Shown here in pieces: positions 35,156 to 45,600 of a stretch of 64,000 nt of DNA. The position numbers and the translations under genes are program-made. The first letter of the stretch is position 1; the number at the start of each line of letters is the position of its first letter. The DNA comes from Companilactobacillus nantensis DSM 16982 (GTDB lineage: Bacteria > Bacillota > Bacilli > Lactobacillales > Lactobacillaceae). A model generated the notes under the pieces. It worked only from the letters and a program-made list of their open reading frames with translations. It was not told the DNA's origin and did not search any database. The stretch covers positions 1-64,000 of the forward strand of contig NZ_AZFV01000001.1 in assembly GCF_001435815.1 (NCBI RefSeq), in the 5' to 3' direction.

Positions 35156-37605
35156 ATAATAAAAGCATCTTCACCTTCAAAAATATTTTTAAGTGGATTG
35201 CGTCAATTGTCGCAGTTTTAGTCGGAATATTTTTGTTTATCTTCATATACTATGCTTTTAGTGCACCAGCAGTCAGTCAGGAGAATTTACAAAGTGGTGG
35301 TTCTTCAACCATCGTTGATTCATCCGGCAAGACGATTGCTTCATTAGGTGACAATAAAAGAAATTACGCAACAATCGATAAAGTTCCGCAAACAATGCAG
35401 GATGCGGTTGTTTCAATTGAAGATAAGAACTTCTACAATGAACCACTTGGTGTCGATCCAATTCGAATTGCTAAGTCAGCCTTTAACAACGTAACTCGAG
35501 GGACGTTACAAGGTGGTAGTACTTTGACGCAACAATTAGTTAAGTTGACTGTTTTCTCAACTGACACCAAAGATCAAACTTTTAAACGTAAAATGCAAGA
35601 AGCTTGGCTGGCTATGCGTGTCAGTCAAAAATTCTCTAAGCAACAAATCCTTGAATTTTATATTAATAAAGTTTATCTAAATAACGGTATTTACGGTATG
35701 GAAACCGGAGCTAAGTATTACTATGGTAAAACTTTAAAACAATTAACATTACCCGAAATGGCCATGTTGGCTGGTTTACCTAACGCGCCAAGTAATTACG
35801 ATCCGTATACCCACCCTACTGAATCTAAGCAACGTCGTGACTTAGTTATTCGTGCTATGTACGATAATAACAAGATTACTAAAGCACAAGCAGATGCAGC
35901 TATTAATACGCCAATCAGTACCGGCTTACAGCCATATAAGAAAGTAAGCAATAGTAACAATAACAAACGAATCATCTCTGATCCTTACATCAAGGAAGCT
36001 ATTACTGAAGTTAAAAAGAAAGGCTTTGATCCATATCGTGATAATTTAAAGATTACTGTCAATATGGATTACGATGCACAAAAACGTCTTTACAATATCG
36101 TTAACTCAGCTAATTACGTGCAATTCCCTGATTCCAAGATGCAAGTTGGGGCTTCAATTGTTAACCCTAATAACGGTAAAGTTGTAGCTATGATTGGTGG
36201 TCGTAATTTAGGCGATATTCAATTCGGTTTGAACCGTGCTGTCCAAACTGGTCGTAGTAATGGTTCGACAATGAAACCTATTTTGGACTATGCTCCGGCA
36301 ATTGAATATCTCAACTGGTCGACTTTCCATCAAGTTGAAGATACGGAATATACTTATCCTGGAACAAATATTCAACTAAAGGACTGGGACCAACAATACG
36401 AGGGTCAAATGAGCATGAGAAAAGCTTTAGTTAACTCTCGTAACGTACCAGCTATTAGAACTTTATCAGCTGTAGGATTCACTCAAGCTAAAGGTTTTGC
36501 TAAAAAACTTGGCATAACTATTGGTAGTGATGAAGGATTATCAGCCGGTATTGGTAGTAAAGTATCATCACTTCAAGGTGCTTCAGCTTATGGAGCCTTT
36601 TCAAATGGTGGAACTTATTACAAGCCATACTATGTTTCAAAAATTGAAACAGCAGACGGTTTAGTTCATAACTACAGCAAGTCTGGTAAAGAAGCTATGA
36701 AAGATTCAACAGCTTATATGATTACCGACATGCTCAAAGGTGTTCCAGCAACCTATGCTACTTATGCTAATATTTCTGGCTTACACCAAGCTGGTAAGAC
36801 TGGTACAACCAACTATTCCTCAGAAGCGATTGCTACCAACCCAGCATTAAGTGGTACAGCAATGGATTCATGGTATAACGGTTTTACTAAGAATTATTCA
36901 ATGAGTGTTTGGACTGGTTATGATTCACCAAACGAAAGTGGTATCTCCGCAACTTACCAAGAAGTTGCTGGGAAAATCTACAAAGCTGAGATGAGTTACT
37001 TAGCTAATCAAACAAATAGTAATCCTAACTGGAAGAAGCCAAGTTCAGTTGAATCAGCGATGATTAAGACTTCAAGCACAACTACGCCAATAGTAGCTTC
37101 GCCAAGTTCTAGTTCATCAACCTATACAAGAGAACTCTTTGTTAAGGGTCACGCACCATACAATCCTTATAAGGATTCTGACTACAGTACAAGCAGTGCT
37201 TCAAGTTCAAGTAGTAACTCTGCAACAACAAGTCGTCCTTCAAGTAGCAGTTCTGAATCAAGTGATGAAGAAAATGATACAAGTTCGGATGGCAGTACCG
37301 AAACAGGTACTGGGACAGATAAAGAGAATTCAACTAATAGTAATTCCAATACATCTGAGAACAATACCAACAGCAATACTAATACTGGTAATTCAAATTC
37401 CAATAATAGTAATGGTGGTACAACGAATAATAATAATAACGGTAGTACCGGAAGCAATAATGGCAATACTGGTGGCTCAACTGGATCAACCGGCGACAAT
37501 AGTTCCAATGGCGGTGGTTCATCCGATGGTGGAACAACTGGCAACACTGGTGGTTCTTCAACCAATAGTGGCGCTAGCACCAATGGTTCCTCAACTACTG
37601 AATAA
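35152..37605 (+). CDS. pbp1A: Penicillin-binding protein 1A with long low-complexity tail
   Basis: This 817-residue class A PBP builds peptidoglycan. It has a short cytoplasmic end, one span (about 12-35), a GT51 glycosyltransferase domain with catalytic Glu90 (SIEDKNFY) and QGGSTLTQQL, and a transpeptidase domain with Ser372-T-M-K375, S430-R-N432 and K550-T-G. From about residue 655 the protein is Ser, Asn, Gly and Thr only, about 160 residues. Such extracellular tails occur in PBP1A of lactobacilli, but this one is long. Upstream neighbour recU overlaps by 4 nt. Confidence 0.95.
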   Translation: MNNKSIFTFKNIFKWIASIVAVLVGIFLFIFIYYAFSAPAVSQENLQSGGSSTIVDSSGKTIASLGDNKRNYATIDKVPQTMQDAVVSIEDKNFYNEPLGVDPIRIAKSAFNNVTRGTLQGGSTLTQQLVKLTVFSTDTKDQTFKRKMQEAWLAMRVSQKFSKQQILEFYINKVYLNNGIYGMETGAKYYYGKTLKQLTLPEMAMLAGLPNAPSNYDPYTHPTESKQRRDLVIRAMYDNNKITKAQADAAINTPISTGLQPYKKVSNSNNNKRIISDPYIKEAITEVKKKGFDPYRDNLKITVNMDYDAQKRLYNIVNSANYVQFPDSKMQVGASIVNPNNGKVVAMIGGRNLGDIQFGLNRAVQTGRSNGSTMKPILDYAPAIEYLNWSTFHQVEDTEYTYPGTNIQLKDWDQQYEGQMSMRKALVNSRNVPAIRTLSAVGFTQAKGFAKKLGITIGSDEGLSAGIGSKVSSLQGASAYGAFSNGGTYYKPYYVSKIETADGLVHNYSKSGKEAMKDSTAYMITDMLKGVPATYATYANISGLHQAGKTGTTNYSSEAIATNPALSGTAMDSWYNGFTKNYSMSVWTGYDSPNESGISATYQEVAGKIYKAEMSYLANQTNSNPNWKKPSSVESAMIKTSSTTTPIVASPSSSSSTYTRELFVKGHAPYNPYKDSDYSTSSASSSSSNSATTSRPSSSSSESSDEENDTSSDGSTETGTGTDKENSTNSNSNTSENNTNSNTNTGNSNSNNSNGGTTNNNNNGSTGSNNGNTGGSTGSTGDNSSNGGGSSDGGTTGNTGGSSTNSGASTNGSSTTE

Positions 37606-37607
37606 TT

Positions 37608-37648
37608 AAAAGGACTCCTCTAAATTAGTTTAGAGAAGTCCTTTTTTT
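37608..37648 (+). terminator. Terminator of pbp1A
   Basis: AAAGGACT...AGTCCTTT with an inner CTCTAAA/TTTAGAG stem, followed by T7. Confidence 0.9.
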
Positions 37649-37680
37649 GATGGATTAAGACTAGTTAACGCGTTGCACTT

Positions 37681-37760
37681 GATGCATCTCCAGAATCTTG
37701 AGCCTATAAACCTTTGTTAATAAACAAAGAAACTAATATTCTTGTTTCTGGAGGTGACAT
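37681..37760. repeat. Nested palindromic element between pbp1A and nth
   Basis: CATCTCCAGAA (37685-37695) pairs with TTCTGGAGGTG (37746-37756); the loop holds a second hairpin, CTTTGTT paired with AACAAAG. No T-tract follows on either strand, so it is not a standard terminator. It lies directly after the nth stop codon. Unknown function; possibly a dispersed palindromic repeat or 3' RNA structure. Confidence 0.55.
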
Positions 37761-37762
37761 AT

Positions 37763-38419
37763 TTAATTGGCAATTTCTTTTTCGTTAATTTCATTCAATC
37801 GATCACACTCAATAATCAAAGCATTTGTTTCTTTGGCCGGATCAAGTTTCATTGAATACTTCCGACCATATTCAATCATCGTATGGTGTGCTTGATGTAA
37901 TTCTTCAGCTGGCATCACACTAACAATCTTTTTTTCAACTTGTAAAGGATTGGCTTTTTGATCAACAAAATGAAGTCGTTTGGAAATAGCTGATACATGT
38001 GTGTCAACCGCAAAAGTTGCTTGATTGAAAACATCACTTAAGACAACATTAGCAGTTTTTCGACCAGCACCTGGTAAAGCCATAATCCCCTTTCGGGTCT
38101 CGGGGACAATGTCGTTTAGCTCTTCATGAACCACACGAGCCGTTTTAATGATGTTTCTAGCTTTGTTGTGGAATAGACCGACACTCTTAATAATTTGCTC
38201 TACGTCCGAAACATCTGCATTCATCAGGTCAGCCGGAGTTGGATACTTGGCAAATAAAATTGGTGTCACTTTATTGACTGAAACATCGGTCGCCTGTGCA
38301 CTTAAAATAACTGATACTAAATATTGAAATGGTGTTCTTGAATCCAACGAAGGACCAACGGGCCCGATATCTTCTTCCATCTGGTGAATTGCCCAGACAA
38401 TCTGCTCATCTTTTAACAT
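37763..38419 (-). CDS. nth: Endonuclease III, lacking the iron-sulfur cluster cysteines
   Basis: This 218-residue DNA glycosylase/AP lyase removes oxidised pyrimidines. Helix-hairpin-helix LPGAGRKTANVV with catalytic Lys121 and Asp139 (FAVDTH) are present. The four C-terminal cysteines that ligate [4Fe-4S] in E. coli and B. subtilis Nth are absent; only one Cys (about 205) is left in the whole protein. Cluster-less relatives (MutY) are known in lactic acid bacteria. It starts within the dnaD stop (TAATG). Confidence 0.93.
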   Translation of the reverse strand: MLKDEQIVWAIHQMEEDIGPVGPSLDSRTPFQYLVSVILSAQATDVSVNKVTPILFAKYPTPADLMNADVSDVEQIIKSVGLFHNKARNIIKTARVVHEELNDIVPETRKGIMALPGAGRKTANVVLSDVFNQATFAVDTHVSAISKRLHFVDQKANPLQVEKKIVSVMPAEELHQAHHTMIEYGRKYSMKLDPAKETNALIIECDRLNEINEKEIAN

Positions 38420-39042
38420 TAATATCCCAGCTTCTTTCGACGTTCTTGTAATTGTTCTGCTGACTTAATATTACTCTTTTCCCAACTAATTAGGATTCGA
38501 TCCATATATTTTAGTGAATAAGCTTGATTCAAAACAGCCTCACGTAACGACAGATCAATTAGGTCGATACTATAATGGTCATCGTCGATCCACTGATGAA
38601 TTTGTTCCTGTTCAATTGGTGAAATTGGACGACCAAACTCAACTTCGATTTTTTTGAAAAGTTCTTCAGTGTCTGACATCAATTTATCTTGTTGATTAGA
38701 ATTTTGTTGTTGTTTTAGCAAATTTTTAATCCGATGAAAAATTGGTGTCAATGAATAAATATCACGTTGTTGATGGTGTTCAATCACAGTTTTTAATTCG
38801 ATAATTCCTAACTTGATCATGCCTTGAATGATGGCATAGATACTAGTCTCATCCATGCCTGTATCAATAGCAAGATCTTTAGCCATAGGGAAAGTATTTC
38901 CCTTTTGAGCGTACATGGAAAGAGCTAAATAAACGACTAAATCTTTTTCAGTCATACCCAAGTTATGATAATTTTTGAGGATTAAATTGTTGATGTTAGT
39001 GCTACCACTGTCTACGAAACTATTAAATAATTCATCATTCAT
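38419..39042 (-). CDS. dnaD: Primosomal/replication initiation protein DnaD
   Basis: This 207-residue protein has the DnaD N-terminal winged helix (about 1-115) and the DnaD/DnaB2 C-terminal domain (about 125-200) ending in the ILISWEKSNIKSAEQ region (YxxxIxxxWxxxxI-like). It remodels oriC DNA and helps load the replicative helicase. Start ATG 39042 follows GGAG. A terminator ends only 20 nt upstream of the start, so expression probably depends on readthrough or a very short leader. Confidence 0.93.
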   Translation of the reverse strand: MNDELFNSFVDSGSTNINNLILKNYHNLGMTEKDLVVYLALSMYAQKGNTFPMAKDLAIDTGMDETSIYAIIQGMIKLGIIELKTVIEHHQQRDIYSLTPIFHRIKNLLKQQQNSNQQDKLMSDTEELFKKIEVEFGRPISPIEQEQIHQWIDDDHYSIDLIDLSLREAVLNQAYSLKYMDRILISWEKSNIKSAEQLQERRKKLGY

Positions 39043-39061
39043 ATTAATTACTCCAGTGAAT

Positions 39062-39100
39062 AAAAAAAGCCCGAGAATACAATTTATCTCGACTTTTTTT
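39062..39100 (-). terminator. Terminator directly upstream of dnaD
   Basis: On the minus strand AAAG-CGAGA pairs with TCTCG-CTTT, followed by T7. It lies between ypmB and dnaD and ends 20 nt before the dnaD start. Confidence 0.75.
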
Positions 39101-39122
39101 AGTAAATTTTAAAATGCTATCT

Positions 39123-39236
39123 CCGGTTGTGAGAGCTTCCACATACTGTGAGGCCAGATTGGCACCGAAATTTCGAAATTGAAAACACGTCCGTGTTGTC
39201 CTGCTTCACGGCATGTGGAAGCTCTCACAACTTCCG
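39123..39236. repeat. 112-bp element with long inverted-repeat arms
   Basis: GTTGTGAGAGCTTCCACAT (39126-39144) is repeated without mismatch in inverse at 39213-39231. The pairing extends inward for ten more positions with wobble. The loop (about 48 nt) holds a small palindrome CGAAATTTCG and a CACG/CGTG hairpin. No ORF. It occupies the place of aspB-asnS in the Bacillus order. Confidence 0.85.
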
Positions 39237-39248
39237 ACTAAATTATAA

Positions 39249-39728
39249 CTAAATATTATTAATAATTTGAATACTCTTACCTGTTCGAAAATCAATTAGA
39301 TTGTAGCCGATACTGCCATTTTTCTTTTGAAAAGCTACTTCCCAAGTTGGTTTGTTTTTATACAAGCCAAGATTAATATGTAAGATTTTCTTAGCATTAT
39401 ACTTGCTTGCCACGGTATCGATAACTGTTTGACGAACGGGAGCATTATTTTTATTGAAAATATCAGTTTTACCACTCTTGGCATTGATGATGATGTAGCG
39501 ATATTTTTGACCTTTAGTTAAGCCACCTACTGAATAATATTGCTTATCACGTGTGTAGTTTCCAAAATAATCTGGTTGGACGATACCCGCCTTTTCTTTG
39601 GCAATATCATTTGCTTGTGATTTGGCACTTGAATACGGAGCAAATGAAAGATTCAAATAAGTTAACGCTGAAACCACTGCTAATGCGATTAGAGATAAGG
39701 TTAATAAAATTTTTGTGCTTCTACTCAT
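39249..39728 (-). CDS. ypmB: YpmB-like membrane-anchored protein (DUF5590)
   Basis: This 159-residue protein has one N-terminal span (about 7-26) and two PepSY-like repeats outside the membrane (YYSVGGLTKGQKYRYIIINAKSG, split by NAPVRQTVID, and WEVAFQKKNGSIGYNLIDFRTG). Function unknown. It follows dinG as in B. subtilis. Start ATG 39728 follows AAGGAAG; 14 in-frame upstream codons are rejected. Confidence 0.88.
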   Translation of the reverse strand: MSRSTKILLTLSLIALAVVSALTYLNLSFAPYSSAKSQANDIAKEKAGIVQPDYFGNYTRDKQYYSVGGLTKGQKYRYIIINAKSGKTDIFNKNNAPVRQTVIDTVASKYNAKKILHINLGLYKNKPTWEVAFQKKNGSIGYNLIDFRTGKSIQIINNI

Positions 39729-39770
39729 AATACTTCCTTTTTTCACTAACTGAAGGTTAATTACACTCAA

Positions 39771-39840
39771 AACAATTAATTAACTAGCCTTCGAAAATAG
39801 CAACCGAAATTCCTGTTTTCGAGGACTGTATACTAACAAA
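39771..39840 (-). other. Structured leader upstream of ypmB
   Basis: On the minus strand CCTCGAAAAC pairs with a GTTTTCGAAGG-like arm, and GAAGG-TTAATTA pairs with TAATTAA-CCTTC. TATACT-like boxes flank it. This could be the ypmB promoter region and a 5' structure. No T-tract follows. Confidence 0.35.
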
Positions 39841-39862
39841 AATAGTATAGCAATATTTCAGC

Positions 39863-42673
39863 CTAATTCAAAAACTCATTTATATCTTTTTTAATTAAAT
39901 CCATATCTTCATTAATAACTGGTAATCCCTTTGGCAATGAATCCAAAATAGTTTTCCCGTAACTCTTAGTCAAAATACGATTGTCAAGCAAGAGAATTAC
40001 TCCACGATCAGTTGGTGTTCGAATCAAGCGACCTAATCCCTGACGTAACTGAAGAATAGCATTTGGTAATGAATCAACCTTAAAGACATTCATGTCTTGT
40101 TGTTTCAAAATATCTTGTTTGATCTTCACATCAGGCTGTTCAGGTGATTCAAATGGAATTCGCGTTACAATCAAGATTTCCAAAACCTTCTTAGGAAAAT
40201 CGACGCCTTCCCAGAAAGAATTGGCTCCAAGTAAGACCGAACGTTGGCCGATGGCAAAGCGCTTCTTAATTTTTTCATTGGAACCCGTAACACCTTGAGC
40301 TAAAATTTCCCACTTTTCTTTCACGGGAGTACTCATTAGTCGTTCATAGACCTTACTCAAAGTATTCAAGGAATTGAACAAAATCATTGTCTGATGGTCC
40401 AAATTATCCAAAACATCAACGATATACGCTGTCACCATGTCAAAATATTCATCACTTGAAAGTGACTGGATATCTGGTAAATCAGCTGGTAAGTATATTT
40501 TACTGTTTTTCGAAATACTATTAGTATCTGGCAAAATGACCATTTGATTAATCTGGTTTTGATTCAGCTGCGTGTCCAAAATGAAGTGTGAAAAATCTTT
40601 TTGAATCGTTATAGCTGCTCCAATGGCAAAAATCTGGCTGAATTCATCGGTGGTATCCTCAATTAATCCCCGGATATCATATTGACGCCAACTCATTTTC
40701 AAAGTTTTCGGATCATAATAATCACGCATATCGAGTTGAATCCCAAACTTATCGTCGTCACTTTGGAGTGCCTGCAATAATTCATCAAGATTCTTCAAGA
40801 CAGTTTGGAGTTTACTATTCTCAATTGTTAAATTAGAAATCACTTTCGATAATTCAACTGAGATGAAGTTCTTTTGGAAGTTATATTGGTCAAACAAAGT
40901 CTCAACGCGATTAGAAATCAAGGATAGTTCAACTATTAAATCTGATAATAATTCAATCAATGCTGGATTATCTTTTCCAAATTCATTGCTACTATCAAGA
41001 ATCGAGACAAAATCCTCCCGGTCCTTAAATCGAACTTTATTTCGAATATAGTTACCAAAAATGTTGTATTCAAGACGTTCCATCAGTTCGTCGACTGCTT
41101 CAAAATGAGTCTCCATACTTTGGAGATCTTGATAATTCCACAATTGAGTCGTAACTTCCGTAAAAGCGTATCGTAATGTAACTCGGTTTTGATACAAAAT
41201 ATCACTAATTTTTTTAACGTATTCATTTAATTGCAAAAAGTCGATTGTCGGTGAACTGGCATCCCGCAAGCTACCCGCAAAGTGATTAGCTTCATCGATA
41301 ACTAAATACGAATTACCGCCCCAAAAAGGACTGTCCAAATGGCGAGCTAAGAATGATTGATTAGTAACAAGAATCTTTGATTCTAAGTAACGGTTTTGTT
41401 GATACATCCAGAAATCATCGTTACTAAAAACTGTATTTTCCTTAGGTTCACCTCGATGGCGAATGATACTAAACAATGGACTGTTGTAGTTAGTTAAATG
41501 TAACTCACTCAAGTCCCCCGTTGTCGTCATCGTCAACCAAACAATAATCTTCATCTTTAAAATAGCAGTATGACTGTGCAAGCGATAATTATCTAGTGCT
41601 TCGTAAAAGCGGTCTAAGTCGATGAAATTATAACTACTCTTAACGATTTCAGCATGATAATTATTGTTTGTAACTTGATTCAATAACGGAATCGATTGTT
41701 CAAGAATTTGTTGCTGCAAAACTTTGGTCGTTGTGGCAATGACTAATTTTTGATCACTGTTGACCAAATATGATAATGGCAATAAATAGCCTAACGTCTT
41801 ACCCGCACCAGTTGGAGCTTCAATCAAGTTCCACTTTTTGGTCTTATCTCGATGTTGGCTTGTTTTATAAATGTTATCCATTAGTTTAGATTGGTTAACA
41901 CGATAATCTAGCACGCCATCGAGTAATTCTTTCTTGGCCTCGCGAGTTAAAGGATACTTGGTCGTATGATCAATTTGTTCACTGACGTGATAGTCCTTTT
42001 TTCGTAAGACTAAGCCATTTTTCTCAAACAAATAAGCAGGTAGTACTTCACTACGAGCCATTTGTTCGCGTTCTTCTAAGGTTGTTTTAAAGACCAGATT
42101 AGTTTCACGAATCGTATTCTTACCAAACTTGGTTAACATCCGTAATGTTTCCAATGGTAATTGTTGGATTCGTTTCAAAATAATTAAAAACAATTCAGCG
42201 GTTACGTGGGCATCACTGTTCGCACTATGTGGATTCTTGTGAACGATGCTCAAATAATGCGTTAGATCTTGTAACTTGTAACTGCTGATTGTTGGGAAGA
42301 GAATCTGCGATAATTCAACAGTATCGATTGCTTTGACATTCAGTTGATTCATTCCGATACGTTTAAGTTCACGATTTAAAAAGGTCAAATCAAAATTCAC
42401 GTTATGTGCAATAAAAACTCGATTTTTTAAAAGTTTAAAAATATCAGGTGCAACTTCTTCAAATGTTGGTGAATCTTTAACATCATCATCACTCAAGCCA
42501 GTTAAGGCTGTAATACGACCAGGAATCGGTACTTTAGGATTGATTTTTTGATCGTAAATATGTGTAATTTCACCATTTTCGATAAGGGCACAGCCGAATT
42601 GAATTATACGCCCGTTGTCATGCCAATTAGAATTGGTCGTCTCTAAATCAACAACAGCGTAAGAATTTTTCAA
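39863..42673 (-). CDS. dinG: DinG-type helicase with DnaQ-like exonuclease domain
   Basis: This 936-residue protein has an N-terminal DEDD exonuclease domain (DLETT at about residue 9; HNVNFD; HSANSDAHVTAE) and a C-terminal XPD-like helicase with Walker A EAPTGAGKT and Walker B VIDEANHF. B. subtilis DinG is a 3'-5' exonuclease of this layout. No cluster of four cysteines lies between Walker A and B, so the iron-sulfur cluster of E. coli DinG is absent. I prefer TTG 42673 (six nt after GAGGTG) over GTG 42682. It follows rexA in one operon. Confidence 0.93.
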   Translation of the reverse strand: MKNSYAVVDLETTNSNWHDNGRIIQFGCALIENGEITHIYDQKINPKVPIPGRITALTGLSDDDVKDSPTFEEVAPDIFKLLKNRVFIAHNVNFDLTFLNRELKRIGMNQLNVKAIDTVELSQILFPTISSYKLQDLTHYLSIVHKNPHSANSDAHVTAELFLIILKRIQQLPLETLRMLTKFGKNTIRETNLVFKTTLEEREQMARSEVLPAYLFEKNGLVLRKKDYHVSEQIDHTTKYPLTREAKKELLDGVLDYRVNQSKLMDNIYKTSQHRDKTKKWNLIEAPTGAGKTLGYLLPLSYLVNSDQKLVIATTTKVLQQQILEQSIPLLNQVTNNNYHAEIVKSSYNFIDLDRFYEALDNYRLHSHTAILKMKIIVWLTMTTTGDLSELHLTNYNSPLFSIIRHRGEPKENTVFSNDDFWMYQQNRYLESKILVTNQSFLARHLDSPFWGGNSYLVIDEANHFAGSLRDASSPTIDFLQLNEYVKKISDILYQNRVTLRYAFTEVTTQLWNYQDLQSMETHFEAVDELMERLEYNIFGNYIRNKVRFKDREDFVSILDSSNEFGKDNPALIELLSDLIVELSLISNRVETLFDQYNFQKNFISVELSKVISNLTIENSKLQTVLKNLDELLQALQSDDDKFGIQLDMRDYYDPKTLKMSWRQYDIRGLIEDTTDEFSQIFAIGAAITIQKDFSHFILDTQLNQNQINQMVILPDTNSISKNSKIYLPADLPDIQSLSSDEYFDMVTAYIVDVLDNLDHQTMILFNSLNTLSKVYERLMSTPVKEKWEILAQGVTGSNEKIKKRFAIGQRSVLLGANSFWEGVDFPKKVLEILIVTRIPFESPEQPDVKIKQDILKQQDMNVFKVDSLPNAILQLRQGLGRLIRTPTDRGVILLLDNRILTKSYGKTILDSLPKGLPVINEDMDLIKKDINEFLN

Positions 42674-42678
42674 ATCAT

Positions 42679-45600
42679 TCACCTCTCATCTTTGTTTTCT
42701 TGAAGATTAACTGCTTCGTTAGTCTTCAAGAAGTAAAGATATTTACCCTCCACGGGTTGATTTTTAATTGCAGAAATTGCTTCTGCATATAAATTGACTT
42801 GTCCGGAATATTTCGAAATTAAGGCTGCATGATTTTCAGCCGTGACATGATCCGTCTTGTAGTCAAAAATCGTTATTCCGCTATCCAATTCAATCACACC
42901 ATCAATAATACCATGAACTAATATTTTATCGTTAGTGGAATAGTCTTTAGCGTCGGTTTTAAACAACTTTTCAGCCGGCATTAAAATTGAACAAGGAAAT
43001 TCGCGACTGACCCGGTCATGATTTTGAACAATCAATTGTCCTAAATCACTTTGGTAAAAATCGGCTAGACTTTGACAGTCAATTTTTGCAGCTAATTCAT
43101 CAGTCAACAACTTTTGATTAACTAAATCTTGGACGAGTTCCTCAAAATCAGCCAATTTTGGAGTCTGATCAATTGCAATTTTTTGAAGGACTAAATGTGT
43201 GGCACTACCAACTTCCGCATTTGTGACCTTCTTTTTTTGTGTCAAAAATTGTGGCTTACCAAAAGACCCTAAATTGTAACGTGACTTGTCGGCAAATAAA
43301 TCTTCCGCCATATTATCATCGTCAGGATCTGCGAATAAGCCCTTGATTTCTGAAACTGATTGATAGGCAGTTGTTTCGACTGCTTCTTGGTGAGGATATT
43401 TGAAGTCCAAAATACCAGCAACTGAGTCTTTGAATGTTTGATTAATATCTTCAACGTTAGTTTCGGGAATAATAATTTTCGGTGTATCCTTAGCAGCTTC
43501 AGCGACAGGAATCAAGCGGAAACGTAACTGAATTGCAGGATCAAAGTATTCACGTTCATCAACACCATTTACGGTACTCATCCCTACTAAGTTTTGGAAA
43601 TTATTAGCACCTAGTCGAGCTGAAGAATTGATTAAATTATGATTCGATGATTTATCGAAGTCTTGATAAAGTTTCGTTTCATTCTTGGTAAAGCCCAACA
43701 TAATCAATTTTTGCTTAGCACGTGTTAGAGCAACGTATAATAATCGCATCTCTTCAGAAACAGTCGAAATTTTCTTTTGATTACTAATGATTCCGCGTTG
43801 CATGGTCCGATATTGCAATCTCGAATCATTGTCATCAATAGTTATCCCAATGCCTCGTTGTGCGTCGAAGACTGTGTTTGAATGAACATCCATCAGATTG
43901 AAATTCTTATCCATATCTAAATAAATTACGATTGGAAATTCCAAACCTTTGGAACCATGGACAGTCATTACTTTAACCGTATCGTCGTTAGCTTCAATGC
44001 TGTTAGGCTGAGCCAAATCTTTATTAAGGTCTTGCATACGTTGGATAAAACTAATGAACTGGTGTAAGCCTTTGAAGTTGTTTTCTTCATAGGCATTGGC
44101 TCGTTGATATAAGGCATGTAAATTGGCTGCACGTTGTTTTCCACCTGGCATCCCTGAAACGTACTCCAATAAACCTGTCTCTTGATAAATTTTCCAAATT
44201 AAACGAGCGATACTATTCTTATTGGAGAAATCACGATAGCTTTCCAATTGGAGTAAGAACGACTTGAGTTTGTTTTGAATATGTTCGTCAGCGTCTTGAT
44301 TCAAATACTTCTGAATAGCTGTGTAATACATATTACGTTTATCTGCTAAACGAATTTCGGCTAATTCTTCTTCATTCAATCCGACAATTGGTGAACGTAG
44401 AACAGCTACCAGTGGGATGTCTTGGTATGGATTATCGACAATATTGAGCATTGCCATCATGATTTGGAGTTCGGTTGTTTGGAAATAGTTTTGCGCATCA
44501 GTCACCATGACAGGAATGTTAACTTTTGAAAAATATGACACGATATCAGTATTGTTATCTCGTGTTCGAGCCAAAATGGCAATATCTGAATATTTCAATG
44601 GCCGAATTTTTTCAGCATCCGTTGGTTTATCCATTTTACTATCATAGATTTCAAAGCCTTCGTCAATCAAAGCTTGAATTCGTTTAGCAGCTGCACTAAT
44701 TAACGTTTGACGCTTGCTGATTTCTGCTTGATCACTGAGGTCTTCTTCCCCATCGACTTGGTTAGTTGCTGCGTCCGCAATAGTTTTAGGAGCCAAATAA
44801 ATATCAAATTCATTAACAGAATCAACTGAATCTGGGAAGTTGGTTCCTGTTACCAACTTAGCTTTTTCATCGTAATCAATATCACCAATTTGTTTATCAA
44901 AGATACGAGTGAAAATTTGGTTAACAAAATCATCAACTGCTTTTGAAGAACGGAAGTTTTTTGATAGCTGAACTAATTCCGCATCATTATCTGACTTTTG
45001 GAAACGGTCATATTTCTCGGTAAATAGACGTGGTGCTGCTTGACGGAACCCGTAAATTGATTGTTTGATATCACCAACCATGAAACGGTGATTATTTTCA
45101 GAAGACAGCAGATCAACGATACGGTCTTGCATTTCATTAACATCTTGATATTCATCAATCATTAGTTCATGAAATTTAGTTTGGTAATATTCTTGAGCAA
45201 TCTTGCGGCCATCAACAGCACCAGTTAAAATCTCAACGGCCTTGTGTTCCAAATCACTGAAATCTAGTACATGAGCATTATTTTTCAAATCAGCAAACTT
45301 CTTCATGAAACGACGTTCAACTTCGACTAATTTGGTGATCAACTTTTCAGCGACACGTAGCGATTGATTAACTTCAGCTTCTGAACGCAAGAAATATGAT
45401 TCAAGAATTTTGTCTTTGCGACGATTAAATTCATCGCCCATGCCTTTGGCAGCATCCATAATGCTAGTATCTTTATCTTTTTTGTCAGCAGCACGAACTG
45501 TGACTTTCTTGGCAGTGATTTTAAAGTTGACCAATCGATTCCGCAATTCTTCGAAAGATAAGCCTGGTAAATCTTCGACTAGTTGACCCAATTTTTCATC

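Noticed and set aside
37139-37609. Long open frames in other frames and on the minus strand over the PBP1A tail
   Set aside because: They are by-products of the repetitive Ser/Asn/Gly codons; composition is Leu/Val/Pro-only and no ribosome site precedes them.
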